Assembly: GCA_965225915.1 (NCBI GenBank) | Contig: OZ245326.1 | Coordinates: forward strand, 868,001 to 932,000 | Direction of reading: 5' to 3' | DNA from: JAAXHH01 sp965225915 | GTDB taxonomy: Bacteria > JAAXHH01 | DNA: 64,000 nucleotides | Part shown: piece by piece, positions 8,904 through 16,468 of the stretch | How positions within the stretch are numbered: the stretch's first letter is position 1 | Layout of the letters: every line of letters starts with the position of its first letter | Program-made: the position numbers and the translations under genes | The notes under the pieces: model-generated | Databases searched by the model: none | Seen by the model: the letters and a program-made list of their open reading frames with translations, nothing else | Told to the model about the DNA's origin: nothing

Positions 8904-9226
8904 GGGGAGAAATCCGCTGGGCTGACCTGAGTCCCGCCCGCGGCCAGGAACAGGCAGGGCGACGTCCCGTACTCATCCTGAGTCATGAGGTCTTCAATCA
9001 GCGATCCGGTACGGTTATCGCCATGGCGGTCACAAGTCAACCTCAACGAGCGGGTTTTCCTCTGACCCTTCCTCTTGATTCGGATGACCTTCCGAAACGA
9101 TCCTGGGTGAAGATCGGCCAGGTTCGAACTCTTTCGGTGGACCGAATCGGTCATGTACTGGGTTATTCGACACCGGAAGAAATGGAACGCACGATCATGG
9201 GGTTGAACGAAATCATTGGTCCATAG
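8888..9226 (+). CDS. MazF/PemK-type endoribonuclease toxin
   Basis: A 112-residue MazF-family toxin: RGEIRWADLSPARGQEQAGR gives the beta1-beta2 region with the conserved G-x-E...G-x-[EQ]-x-x-[KG]-x-R-P pattern, RPVLILS follows, and a conserved V-T-S and a K-x-x-Q-V-R-T-L-S-x-D-R segment (residues about 79-91) form the active site. MazF toxins cleave mRNA at short sequences when the antitoxin is degraded. The start is TTG at 8888, overlapping the antitoxin end by 16 bp, so translation is coupled and probably weak. Confidence 0.9.
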   Translation: MARILRGEIRWADLSPARGQEQAGRRPVLILSHEVFNQRSGTVIAMAVTSQPQRAGFPLTLPLDSDDLPKRSWVKIGQVRTLSVDRIGHVLGYSTPEEMERTIMGLNEIIGP

Positions 9227-9391
9227 TGATCGAAGATGACTGTCGATCAGGATCTCTCGCACCCCGAATCCGGTAGCGAACGGCGCATCCCAGACGCACC
9301 CAACAGTCTGTTGTGCCGGCGGTGGAGTAAGGTCGGACGTGTAAACCAAGACCTTCCGCGCTCCAGCGTTTGCGGTCGCCTGCCGACAAAC

Positions 9392-11041
9392 CTATCGACA
9401 GAAGCAGGATGTTTCGATTGGAACGTCGGCGCGCGCTTTTGCGAACGCCAGCCTCTGTCGCAGAAGACGAAGCTCGTTGGCATCGCCCGCGTGCTCGACA
9501 CATTCAACCAGCCCCTGGAGCGCCCATACGTTATCAGGATGCTGGCAGCAGCGCGGCAGGCTACCGTCGTAGCCGAGGTCGGCGCGAAACACGGCTTCGG
9601 CTTCGCGGAACATGCCCTGCCCGGCGAGAAGCGCGCCAAGCGCATGGCGCGGGGGATGCATCCATGCCCAGGGTTCGGTGTAGTTGAGCGCGTCGTCACG
9701 TGAGACGGCAAGGCGCAGGCTGGCAAAGGCGCGATCGTAGTTCCTCTTCCGATATTCGAGCTCACCGTCGAGCATGGCCGCGCCGATGCGGAGCATGTCG
9801 CGAACCGTGTTGCTGAGAAAGATCGCGTCCTCGGGGATTGCGGCCGCTGCCTCGTCGAACTCGTCGCGAGCGGCTTCCCCCTCTTCGATGTGGCCGAGGG
9901 CGGCGTGCGCCACACCTTGCCCATAGGCGTGCATAACGGTCTCGATCGGGCGAAGAGATCGCTCCTGCGGCAGAGACGATGCGATCAAATCATGCCAACG
10001 GCCGAAGCGAACCAGGACGTGCGTACACATGGCGGAGTAGCCATCGAGGATGGAGGCCATGAAAGGCGCACTCCTGGCAATCAACTCGGGCGTGGCCATC
10101 GCGCGGATCCGGTTTGCGGCGTGGGTGGCTTTGCCGAACTGGCCGAGAAACATCGCTGCGTACATGTAGAGATGGAGATCGTGACACCGTAAGGTAGTGT
10201 AGAAGTTCTGGTCTCCGGCATAGTCGAGGTACTTGTCGTCTGCAGAGACCGCCCGCTCGCTTTGGACCACCGACTGCGCGTAGTCGCCGCAAAGGACATA
10301 GATGTGTGCCGACATATGCTCCAGGTGGCCGGCGTCGGGCAGAAGCCCGCGCAACAGGTCGGCCGCGTTGAGCCCGCGCTCCGGCATCGGTGACATTTCC
10401 AGTGCATGGATGTACAGGTGAACGATGCCCGGATGGATGTGTCCGGATCGCTCGATTCGTTCCATCCAGGCGTCCATTACCGGCATCACTTCGCTCGTGT
10501 GGGCGCGCGGGTTGGGCTGTCCGGTCTGAAGATTCCAGAGTTGACGAGGCGTGCAGTTCAGCGCCGCATCGAAATAAAGGGCGGCGATGTCGGCGTCATC
10601 CTCATGCACCCGGTATGCTTCCCGCATCGCGTCGGCATAGTCCCGGTGCCACGCGTCCAGCACCTCACTATCTCTCTCGTCGCCATTCCGGTATCGTTTC
10701 GCCAGCGCCTGAATGAGGGCTTGTTCGGCCGGCATCGCATCGCCGGCGAGGGAATCCGAGGTCGTCACCGCGTCATGGCAGATCGGCAAAGTGTGGGCGA
10801 TTTCTAATTCCGAGTACCTGATCCATGATCGGTTGTAGTGGGGTCCGTTCGCGTAGGCGATCCCCCACCAGGCCATGGCGCATGCGGGGTCCGCGTCCGC
10901 CGCGCGGCGAAAACAGTCCACCGCTTCTTCGTGATTGAAGCCGTAGGTCCAGTTCAGGCCGCGATCGAACCAAAGCTGGGCGGCATCCGAATCCGTCGAG
11001 ATTTTGCGGGACCAGTGTCCAAGATCGAAATCATAGTTCAT
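9392..11041 (-). CDS. Cytoplasmic tetratricopeptide-repeat protein
   Basis: A 549-residue protein without signal peptide. It opens with ...AAQLWFDRGLNWTYGFNHEE followed by AVDCFRRAADADPACAMAWW, a textbook TPR unit (W/L/G/Y/A/F/A/P spacing), and further TPR-like helical pairs occur along the chain, including a final pair near residues 460-520 (ALLAGQGMFREAEAVFRADL). TPR arrays mediate protein contacts; the partner is unknown. Proteins of this type are common in environmental bacteria, next to varied metabolic genes. It is convergent with mazEF. Confidence 0.8.
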   Translation of the reverse strand: MNYDFDLGHWSRKISTDSDAAQLWFDRGLNWTYGFNHEEAVDCFRRAADADPACAMAWWGIAYANGPHYNRSWIRYSELEIAHTLPICHDAVTTSDSLAGDAMPAEQALIQALAKRYRNGDERDSEVLDAWHRDYADAMREAYRVHEDDADIAALYFDAALNCTPRQLWNLQTGQPNPRAHTSEVMPVMDAWMERIERSGHIHPGIVHLYIHALEMSPMPERGLNAADLLRGLLPDAGHLEHMSAHIYVLCGDYAQSVVQSERAVSADDKYLDYAGDQNFYTTLRCHDLHLYMYAAMFLGQFGKATHAANRIRAMATPELIARSAPFMASILDGYSAMCTHVLVRFGRWHDLIASSLPQERSLRPIETVMHAYGQGVAHAALGHIEEGEAARDEFDEAAAAIPEDAIFLSNTVRDMLRIGAAMLDGELEYRKRNYDRAFASLRLAVSRDDALNYTEPWAWMHPPRHALGALLAGQGMFREAEAVFRADLGYDGSLPRCCQHPDNVWALQGLVECVEHAGDANELRLLRQRLAFAKARADVPIETSCFCR

Positions 11042-11059
11042 GGTGGCATGCTCGTGGTT

Positions 11060-11195
11060 GATCAGCGGCCGGGAGCCTGTTCAAAAAGTAGATCAGCGGC
11101 CGGGATTACGCGGGCCATCGGCGGCCGGGGTTACGAAGCCATCGGTTTACGGGTTTACACGGGCTGTCCGCTGCCGGGCTGAAGTGGCCATCGGT
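11060..11195. repeat. Degenerate tandem repeat between the TPR and PhnD-like genes
   Basis: GATCAGCGGCCGGGA occurs at 11060-11074 and 11091-11105 (31 bp apart), then ATCGGCGGCCGGGG at 11117-11130, and weaker CATCGG/CGGG echoes continue to about 11195, close to the stop of the minus-strand PhnD-like gene. Otherwise this 160-bp gap holds no gene. Confidence 0.6.
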
Positions 11196-11203
11196 CGACT
11201 CCT

Positions 11204-12016
11204 TCACGCGGGCTCAAGGTACCCCGCGGCCTCGGCGGCCTGCGCCCATTCCAGGGTTTGATGAAACGTCCCGCGCGTCGCCTTCGCGAATCCTTCGATC
11301 AGGAGCGATGCTTTGAACGGGGCGAACCAGGGCCGCGTATGGGCTGCCGAGAAGGCCTCGCGCAGACGATCGACCGTGTGTCGAGGCAATGCGGGTGCCG
11401 CGACGAATGCCGGCATGGTTACGGTCTCGGTCGATTCAAGTACGCGGACTTTCTCCGTCAGCTGGGGCAGGTACTTCCTGACGAGCATGTGCCAGTAGGC
11501 GTCCAGCGGTCCGATGTCGATACTGCCGTCCGCCACGCTGTCGAGGACGCGGCGTGCGGTGACGAGATTGCCGGCGGAGCGACGGTAGAGACTCGGGCGG
11601 TCCTCGCTACGGTAGGGCAGAAGATGATGTCTCAATGCATTGAAACCCGACTGCGAATGCGCGACGGTCCAGCCTACGGTACCTCCGAAGGTGTCGGATA
11701 GCACGCAATAGGGCGCATCGTCGCGCACGATCAGGTCGGTCCGGGAGAGCGCTCTGCCCTCGGCCCAGCGGGCGGCGGGGATGGGCGATGCCAGGGGTAC
11801 TATATCGGCGAGTTTAAGCGCGATCGAGTATCCGCACATTTGCACGCATCCGAGGTCGCCACGGCGCCAGAGGTTCTCGAGCGGCTGCGGGGCCGGGTAC
11901 GCGAAGTAGTCGAACGACGTGCCGGCGTCCTCGGCGATGTGGGCGATGAGATCCTTCCAGGCCACCTCGGCTTCGGGGCTCACGGCGTACATCCGGGCGT
12001 TGGAAACGAAAGGCAT
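11204..12016 (-). CDS. PhnD-like periplasmic-binding-fold protein without signal peptide
   Basis: A 270-residue protein of the phosphate/phosphonate ABC-transporter binding-protein type: an early segment on a metabolite-binding fold (CGYSIALKLADIVPLASP about residues 61-78), a central TFGGTVGWTVAHSQSGFNAL (109-128) and V-A-D-G-S-I-D-I-G-P-L-D-A-Y-W (161-175), the conserved ligand-pocket region. No signal peptide is visible and no ABC permease or ATPase gene is adjacent, so it may act in the cytoplasm or carry an undetected upstream start. The ligand is unknown. Confidence 0.75.
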   Translation of the reverse strand: MPFVSNARMYAVSPEAEVAWKDLIAHIAEDAGTSFDYFAYPAPQPLENLWRRGDLGCVQMCGYSIALKLADIVPLASPIPAARWAEGRALSRTDLIVRDDAPYCVLSDTFGGTVGWTVAHSQSGFNALRHHLLPYRSEDRPSLYRRSAGNLVTARRVLDSVADGSIDIGPLDAYWHMLVRKYLPQLTEKVRVLESTETVTMPAFVAAPALPRHTVDRLREAFSAAHTRPWFAPFKASLLIEGFAKATRGTFHQTLEWAQAAEAAGYLEPA

Positions 12017-12102
12017 CGGTATTGTCGAGACCCCCTTGCCCTATTCGGAAACTGAATAACGAGTTGGCGGCATGAGTCATCCCTGACGCGATTTTACTTT
12101 AG

Positions 12103-12927
12103 GAACCTCTGATCAACCCTGTTGTCCGACCAGGAGGTATGATATGAGTCCGTTTAGAGGACGATCATGTTGAAGATGGAGTCGTTTTGGGTACTTGTGA
12201 CCGTGTTTTCGGCCCCGGATGGGTCCCGGACCGGCCTGTCTGCCCTTGTCCGCCCGTATTGGACGGACTGCTCCCTATGTGAGAGCCAGTTCCCTTCGGA
12301 CCAGATGGAAGTTGGCCAGGGCGAACAGGGTGAAGAGATGGGCCGTGTTCTTGGCAAGACCCCGGTACCTGACCTTGCGATATCCCCACAGGTTTTTGAT
12401 GATGCCAAAGGGTTGTTCGACCCTTGCCCGCACGCGATTGCTCTTTCAGTTGAACGACCGGTCCGCACAGTTAAGGCGCCTGCCCCTATTGGCCTTGCTA
12501 TGCACACGCCATACGACGCCTTCTTCTTCGGCCTTCTTCTTCGCCTTTCGTCCGCATAGGCCTTGTCGCCGTAGATCGCTTTCTCATGTCCATGCAGGCA
12601 GGCCTCCATCGCCTTGGCGTCGTGAAGCGAGGCGGGCGTGGCCACCACGCTGTGCACCCGTCCCTTCGGATCGCTGCCCACTAGTGCTCCAGGATGGGCG
12701 CGAGCAACAGGTCCCAGGGCAATACCTCATTCATTTCACACAGAAAGCGTTCCTTGCGCGTTTTCTTTTTCTTCTGATCGTAGGCCATATCCGAAAAACT
12801 GGTCTGTTTCATGGACGCGTACCCCGCTTGATCCTAAAGGTGAAAGGGCGCTGCACGACGAAGGACGGATACCGAGTTCATATTACCTTATTTATGAAAA
12901 CAACGCCAGGGACTTGATCAGAGGTTC
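12103..12927. mobile_element. IS5-type element, internally deleted, with matching terminal inverted repeats
   Basis: GAACCTCTGATCAA at 12103-12116 is repeated in inverted form as TTGATCAGAGGTTC at 12914-12927, 14 bp without mismatch, and CCCTG occurs just inside both ends. The element is 825 bp, shorter than the usual 1.2-1.6 kb of an IS5-family copy, because the middle of its transposase is missing. No clear target-site duplication is seen. Confidence 0.8.
12275..12812 (-). pseudogene. IS5-family transposase, internally deleted and frameshifted
   Basis: The minus strand starts MKQTSFSDMAYDQKKKKTRK then ERFLCEMNEVLPWDLLLAPI-LEH and a stop, the usual N-terminal helix of IS5 transposases. It resumes with GSDPKGRVHSVVATPASLHD, the region around the second catalytic Asp, and after a frame change RARVEQPFGIIKNLWGYRKV then RYRGLAKNTAHLFTLFALAN, the catalytic Glu region. 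About 150 residues with the first DDE Asp are gone. The element can only move if helped in trans. Confidence 0.85.
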
Positions 12928-13121
12928 GTTAAGATATCCAATTACAACCAAATCAATGTGCGGAGTAAACGCATATAGCGATTCAATATTGAACTTCCTG
13001 TTAAGCGTGTTGTTAGAAACAAACGTTTGCAAATAACCTTGACATTGTCTTTCCTACTCTTAATTAATAATCAGAGCCTCCTTTACATATAAACATTGAG
13101 TAAAGCAATCGCTATAGTACC

Positions 13122-13298
13122 ATGGTCAGCAAGCAAAGCGCATTGGAGTCGATGATGCCCAAAATCAGCGCTAAGCGCCAACTCACGGCCATCGTGATCG
13201 GGTCCCTGGCGTGGGCGACGATCTGGACGGCCTCCTTCCGGCGATCACTCCGAGTACGGAACACCTTCCGTCCGCCGCCGGTCGATCCCCAATCATGA
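13122..13298 (+). CDS. Possible small membrane protein in the gap before the amine oxidase
   Basis: An ATG-initiated 58-codon ORF lies in the 12928-13319 gap, otherwise empty. It has a basic N-terminus, one hydrophobic stretch (about residues 24-40, LTAIVIGSLAWATIW) and a Pro/Arg-rich end, and stops 21 bp before the oxidase start. No strong ribosome site is seen. A TTGACA box at 13039-13044 is followed by an AT-rich stretch that could be a promoter. I recognise no family, so it may be spurious. Confidence 0.3.
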   Translation: MVSKQSALESMMPKISAKRQLTAIVIGSLAWATIWTASFRRSLRVRNTFRPPPVDPQS

Positions 13299-13319
13299 AC
13301 TTAAGCCAGCGGGAGACCG

Positions 13320-14687
13320 ATGAAGACCAACAAGAAAAAGACAACTGTCAGCCGCCGGAACTTTCTCGTCAGGGGTGGCAGCGCCCTGGCCTCTCTATTC
13401 CTGGGCATCGGCTGCTCGGACAAAGGCATGGGTCCGGTCGTCACTGACCCGCCCGAGCCAATACCACCAACACCACCAACACCACCAACACCACCAACAC
13501 CACCAACCCCACCTGAAGATCGGGTCGACGTGATCGTGGTGGGCGCCGGTCTGTCCGGGCTGGTCGCCGCATACGAGTTGGTCCGGGCGGGGCACGATGT
13601 CCGGGTTGTGGAAGCAAGAAACGAGGCCGGGGGCCGAGCACAGACGCTTCGCGAGCCCTTCGACGACGGGCTCATCGCCGAAACCGGCCCGGCCCGTATC
13701 CCGCCCGACCATGATCTAACGCTCGGCTACATCGACCACTTCGGCATCGAGACATCTCCCTTCTATACGCAGGAGGGTGAGTACCTCGTCGTTTCCGCTC
13801 AGGAGGACCGCTTCCGGTATACGCCGGACGTGTTCCTCAGTGGGGGGCGGGACGCGTGGCTCAAGATTCCGGCTGGGACCGATGCCTTGCCGATGGCCTT
13901 CGCCGGAGCGCTCGGAGACCGTGTGCGGACCGGTTCGCCGGTGACGAGGGTGGTCCGGAATGAGACCGGGGTGGTGGCCACCTACGGAACCGGCGGCGCG
14001 GAGGAACTGAGAGGCAGGCACCTCATCTGCACGGTCCCCCTCCCCGTCATCGACAAGATCGTGTTCGACCCCATTCTCTCGGCAGCGAAGCGAGCGGCCT
14101 TCGCAGCCACCTCCTACGCGGACGTCACTCGGGTTTACGTCCAGTATGCGGAACGAAGCTGGGAGGGCGACGGCTTGAACGGATGGGGGAGGTCGTTTGT
14201 GGAGGGGTTCTCGGAGATCTGGCATCCCACCTGGAACCAGGAGGGGCCTCGGGGTATTCTGATGTCCTACATGTGGGGAGACATGGCGCGCGCGGTCGCG
14301 GCGATGGGTCCCGGCGCCATCGTGCCCGGCTTCATTGATCGCTTTGATGGCCTATTCCCCGGCTCGCGCGAGGTTGCGGAACATGGAACCCACTTCGCGT
14401 GGGAGCACCAGCCCTGGATTGGGGCGGCCTACGCCAACTACAATCCCCCGTTCTCGGAGCACCCTGAATTGGCATCACCCGAGGGCCCCATTCACTTCGC
14501 TGGCGAGCACGCCTCGGGGTCTCGGGGGTGGATGCAGGGAGCCCTCCAGTCGGGCCTGCGCGCTGCCTCGGAGATCGATGCGACTGTGACCGGGGAGCGC
14601 TCCCGCACGACCGTGGCACTCTCGCGGCGGCAGATGATGCGCCGTTTTGCGGGAACCCCGAATGTGCCGGAATGGTTGGTGCCCTGA
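13320..14687 (+). CDS. Tat-exported lipoprotein flavin amine oxidase
   Basis: A 455-residue protein. The N-terminus has a twin-arginine signal (SRRNFLV, residues 11-17) ending in a lipobox-like FLGIGC (Cys32), so it should be folded in the cytoplasm with FAD, exported and lipid-anchored. A Thr/Pro-repeat linker (residues 45-65) leads to the Rossmann FAD motif VIVVGAGLSGL (71-81) and E-A-R-N-E-A-G-G-R, the second flavin contact. The C-terminus has FAGEH and RGWMQGALQSG, the amine-oxidase FAD-ribityl motif. It oxidises an amine, L-amino acid or related compound; the substrate is unknown. Confidence 0.85.
   Translation: MKTNKKKTTVSRRNFLVRGGSALASLFLGIGCSDKGMGPVVTDPPEPIPPTPPTPPTPPTPPTPPEDRVDVIVVGAGLSGLVAAYELVRAGHDVRVVEARNEAGGRAQTLREPFDDGLIAETGPARIPPDHDLTLGYIDHFGIETSPFYTQEGEYLVVSAQEDRFRYTPDVFLSGGRDAWLKIPAGTDALPMAFAGALGDRVRTGSPVTRVVRNETGVVATYGTGGAEELRGRHLICTVPLPVIDKIVFDPILSAAKRAAFAATSYADVTRVYVQYAERSWEGDGLNGWGRSFVEGFSEIWHPTWNQEGPRGILMSYMWGDMARAVAAMGPGAIVPGFIDRFDGLFPGSREVAEHGTHFAWEHQPWIGAAYANYNPPFSEHPELASPEGPIHFAGEHASGSRGWMQGALQSGLRAASEIDATVTGERSRTTVALSRRQMMRRFAGTPNVPEWLVP
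13462..13512 (+). repeat. 9-bp tandem repeat coding a Thr-Pro-Pro linker
   Basis: About five copies of the 9-mer ACCACCAAC run inside the amine oxidase and encode repeated T-P-P units between the lipid anchor and the FAD domain. The repeat is in frame and could vary in copy number between strains. Confidence 0.8.
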
Positions 14688-14703
14688 ACCGTCACAAGGT
14701 GAG

Positions 14704-14731
14704 CGCTTCCAGGCGCGGGCGCCTGGAAGCG
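14704..14731 (+). terminator. Strong 12-bp hairpin after the amine oxidase
   Basis: CGCTTCCAGGCG (14704-14715) pairs perfectly with CGCCTGGAAGCG (14720-14731) around a CGGG loop, 16 bp after the stop codon. There is no T run, so it may be a mRNA 3'-end stabiliser or a factor-assisted stop. Confidence 0.55.
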
Positions 14732-15006
14732 TGGCGGTATGGACATTGATCGGGCGCCGCTATCGCGCAACCAGGGATGACGTAATCGCTGTCGTCGAAA
14801 AGCTTTTGCAGGAGCCCAATGTGCGCTTTGAGGACGATGAAGTGATCTGGAGCGCCTTGCAGGCATATCGTGAGACGGAGGCGCACTTAGCCGATGCCCT
14901 GATCGTGGACAAGGCGCTGAAAACGGCAGCTATCGACGATGCGTTGCAGACTGTTTACACCTTCGAAACCACCGCTTTGCAGTTGCCCTCCACCACCAGG
15001 CTGTAG
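14731..15006 (+). pseudogene. VapC-like PIN-domain toxin, 5' truncated
   Basis: The open stretch reads V-W-T-L-I-G-R-R-Y-R-A-T-R-D-D-V, continues through a variable middle and then YRETEAHLADALIVDKAL, ending TFETTALQLPSTTRL. This matches the C-terminal two thirds of a PIN-domain ribonuclease: an [EQ]-x-[VW]-x-L helix, the A-D-A-L-I aspartate and the T-F-[DE] strand. The first acidic residue and the N-terminal strand (D-T-N) are absent, and no antitoxin precedes it. It is squeezed between the oxidase hairpin and another relic. Confidence 0.65.
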
Positions 15007-15040
15007 CATCTCCCACGCCTGTAGCAGCGACAGTCAGTAG

Positions 15041-15133
15041 AAGAAAACGCGCAAGGATCGCTTTCTGGGATGTTCAACCCCGGTAAAAAATGGAACGGCC
15101 ATCGAGGGGTTGTACGAAATCATTGGACCTTGA
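15041..15133 (+). pseudogene. MazF-type toxin C-terminal relic (possibly joined to an IS5 fragment)
   Basis: In frame to a TGA at 15131 the text reads KKTRKDRFLGCSTPVKNGTA then I-E-G-L-Y-E-I-I-G-P. The intact MazF at 8888-9226 ends GYSTPEEMERTIMGLNEIIG-P, so the last 20 residues are clearly related, also at DNA level (GGGGTTG-ACGAAATCATTGG). The 27 bases at 15041-15067 also closely match the start of the IS5 transposase relic (KKKTRKERFL), which may mean a rearrangement joint or chance. Confidence 0.55.
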
Positions 15134-15206
15134 CGCACTTCACCCGTCCTCCTAACTTCATCACTATAACTGACCGGAAAAAACTCGGAATCCCCCGGAG
15201 GACAGC

Positions 15207-16052
15207 ATGTTCACCGCGGAACAGATCGATCATTACAACCGTGAGGGTTACGTCGTCTACCCGAATTTCATTTCCGGGGATGACCTGGATTCGCTGAAGG
15301 CGGAAATAGACCGGATATCGGAAGGCAACACCAAGGAGAACCACGCCGACGAGCGCATGGAAATGGAACCTGGCCAGGACCCGGACGGCAAGCTGGTGCG
15401 GCGTATCTACGAGCCTTGCACCTTTTACGAGCCATTTCGCGACTTCTCCGAATCGACCGCCCTGCTGGACTGCGTCGAGCAGTTGTTTGGACCGAACCTG
15501 ATCTTCCACTACAGCAAGATCAACATGAAGCCGCAGAATATCGGATCTGTCGTTGAGTGGCACCAGGACCTGTCCTACTATCCCCTGTCCAACCGGGACT
15601 CGGTGTCCATCCTTTTCTACCTGGACGACACTTCCGAGGAGAACGGCTGCTTGAAGGTCATTCCCCGGCGCCATAAAGCTCCGCTCATGAGCCACAGTAC
15701 AGAGGGTTTCTTTCGGGGTAAGGTCACGGAGGAGGTGAACGATTCCGAGGCCGTGTTGCTGGAAGGAACCGGCGGCTCAGCGATCTTCATGAGCAGCATG
15801 ACACCCCACGCGTCGGCTATCAACTCGTCGGACCGTCCGCGAAAGACGCTGATCCTGAGCTACCGCGCGGCCGACGCCTTCCCCATCCACTGTGGGGCCA
15901 TGTCTAACAAGATCGAAGCCCACAGTCGGCTGGTCCGCGGTAAACGGGCGTCCCAGGCCCGCTTCACCATGACGGACTTCCCCATTCCCCAATATGAAGA
16001 CGAGGTTGCGTCGCTCTACGATTTGCAGGAAAGATCGCGAAAGTCGGCGTAA
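15207..16052 (+). CDS. Phytanoyl-CoA dioxygenase (PhyH) family protein
   Basis: A 281-residue Fe(II)/2-oxoglutarate oxygenase. The iron triad is in VEWHQDLSYYP (H and D near residue 113-115) and a later H in MTPHAS (about residue 197). An arginine downstream (RPRKTLIL) would bind 2-oxoglutarate. Members hydroxylate lipids or secondary metabolites, and their numbers are high in marine and soil uncultured lineages. ATG 15207 follows GGAGGA at 15197-15202. No pathway neighbour identifies the substrate. Confidence 0.85.
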   Translation: MFTAEQIDHYNREGYVVYPNFISGDDLDSLKAEIDRISEGNTKENHADERMEMEPGQDPDGKLVRRIYEPCTFYEPFRDFSESTALLDCVEQLFGPNLIFHYSKINMKPQNIGSVVEWHQDLSYYPLSNRDSVSILFYLDDTSEENGCLKVIPRRHKAPLMSHSTEGFFRGKVTEEVNDSEAVLLEGTGGSAIFMSSMTPHASAINSSDRPRKTLILSYRAADAFPIHCGAMSNKIEAHSRLVRGKRASQARFTMTDFPIPQYEDEVASLYDLQERSRKSA

Positions 16053-16468
16053 CTACCCTTAAACCGGTTAACTATTCTGGTTTGGAATTTGATTTCAGAT
16101 TAACAAGTTATGGCTAGCCAGCCCAAACTTGTTACTCCGACTATAAATTGCGCCTAGAAAAACATGCGTCTTTGCTGGATAGTCGGTTGTCGATGTGGGA
16201 AACGGTCCCGGTCAACAGGACGGTATTCCGTGTCTCGGAAAGCAACGATTTGGATCCAGCCAAGATTTTTGTTTGAAAACGTTTTAAATATCCTGAATAC
16301 GTCACTAATTTCCTTCAGTTTGTATCTCGTAATTAGCGTCATGATGGCTTAGCGATTGTCACACCGTCTTTCAGATGGATCGGTCTAGTTCACCTCGAGC
16401 GCCGGAATGCGTCATTGAGTTGGAATACGTCCGTGCGAACCAGTCACGAAATTTGAGGGTATTCATTT
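16053..16468. other. Gene-free gap with a hairpin-like repeat
   Basis: I find no gene in this 416-bp stretch. It contains one copy of an about 55-bp element at 16097-16151 whose relative lies on the other side of the next gene (19208-19264). The core ACAAGTT-N16-AACTTGT is an inverted repeat able to form a hairpin. The rest is AT-rich and may hold the promoter of the downstream lipoprotein gene. Confidence 0.5.

Noticed and set aside
9236..9703. Plus-strand ORF after mazF
   Set aside because: Overlaps the TPR gene end antisense and has no ribosome site or family.
12167..12917. Plus-strand ORFs in the IS5 element
   Set aside because: They oppose the recognisable transposase frame, and their translation is meaningless.
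13039..13070. Promoter TTGACA plus AT-rich region before the amine oxidase
   Set aside because: The -35 is good but no acceptable -10 at proper spacing, so not listed as a separate feature.
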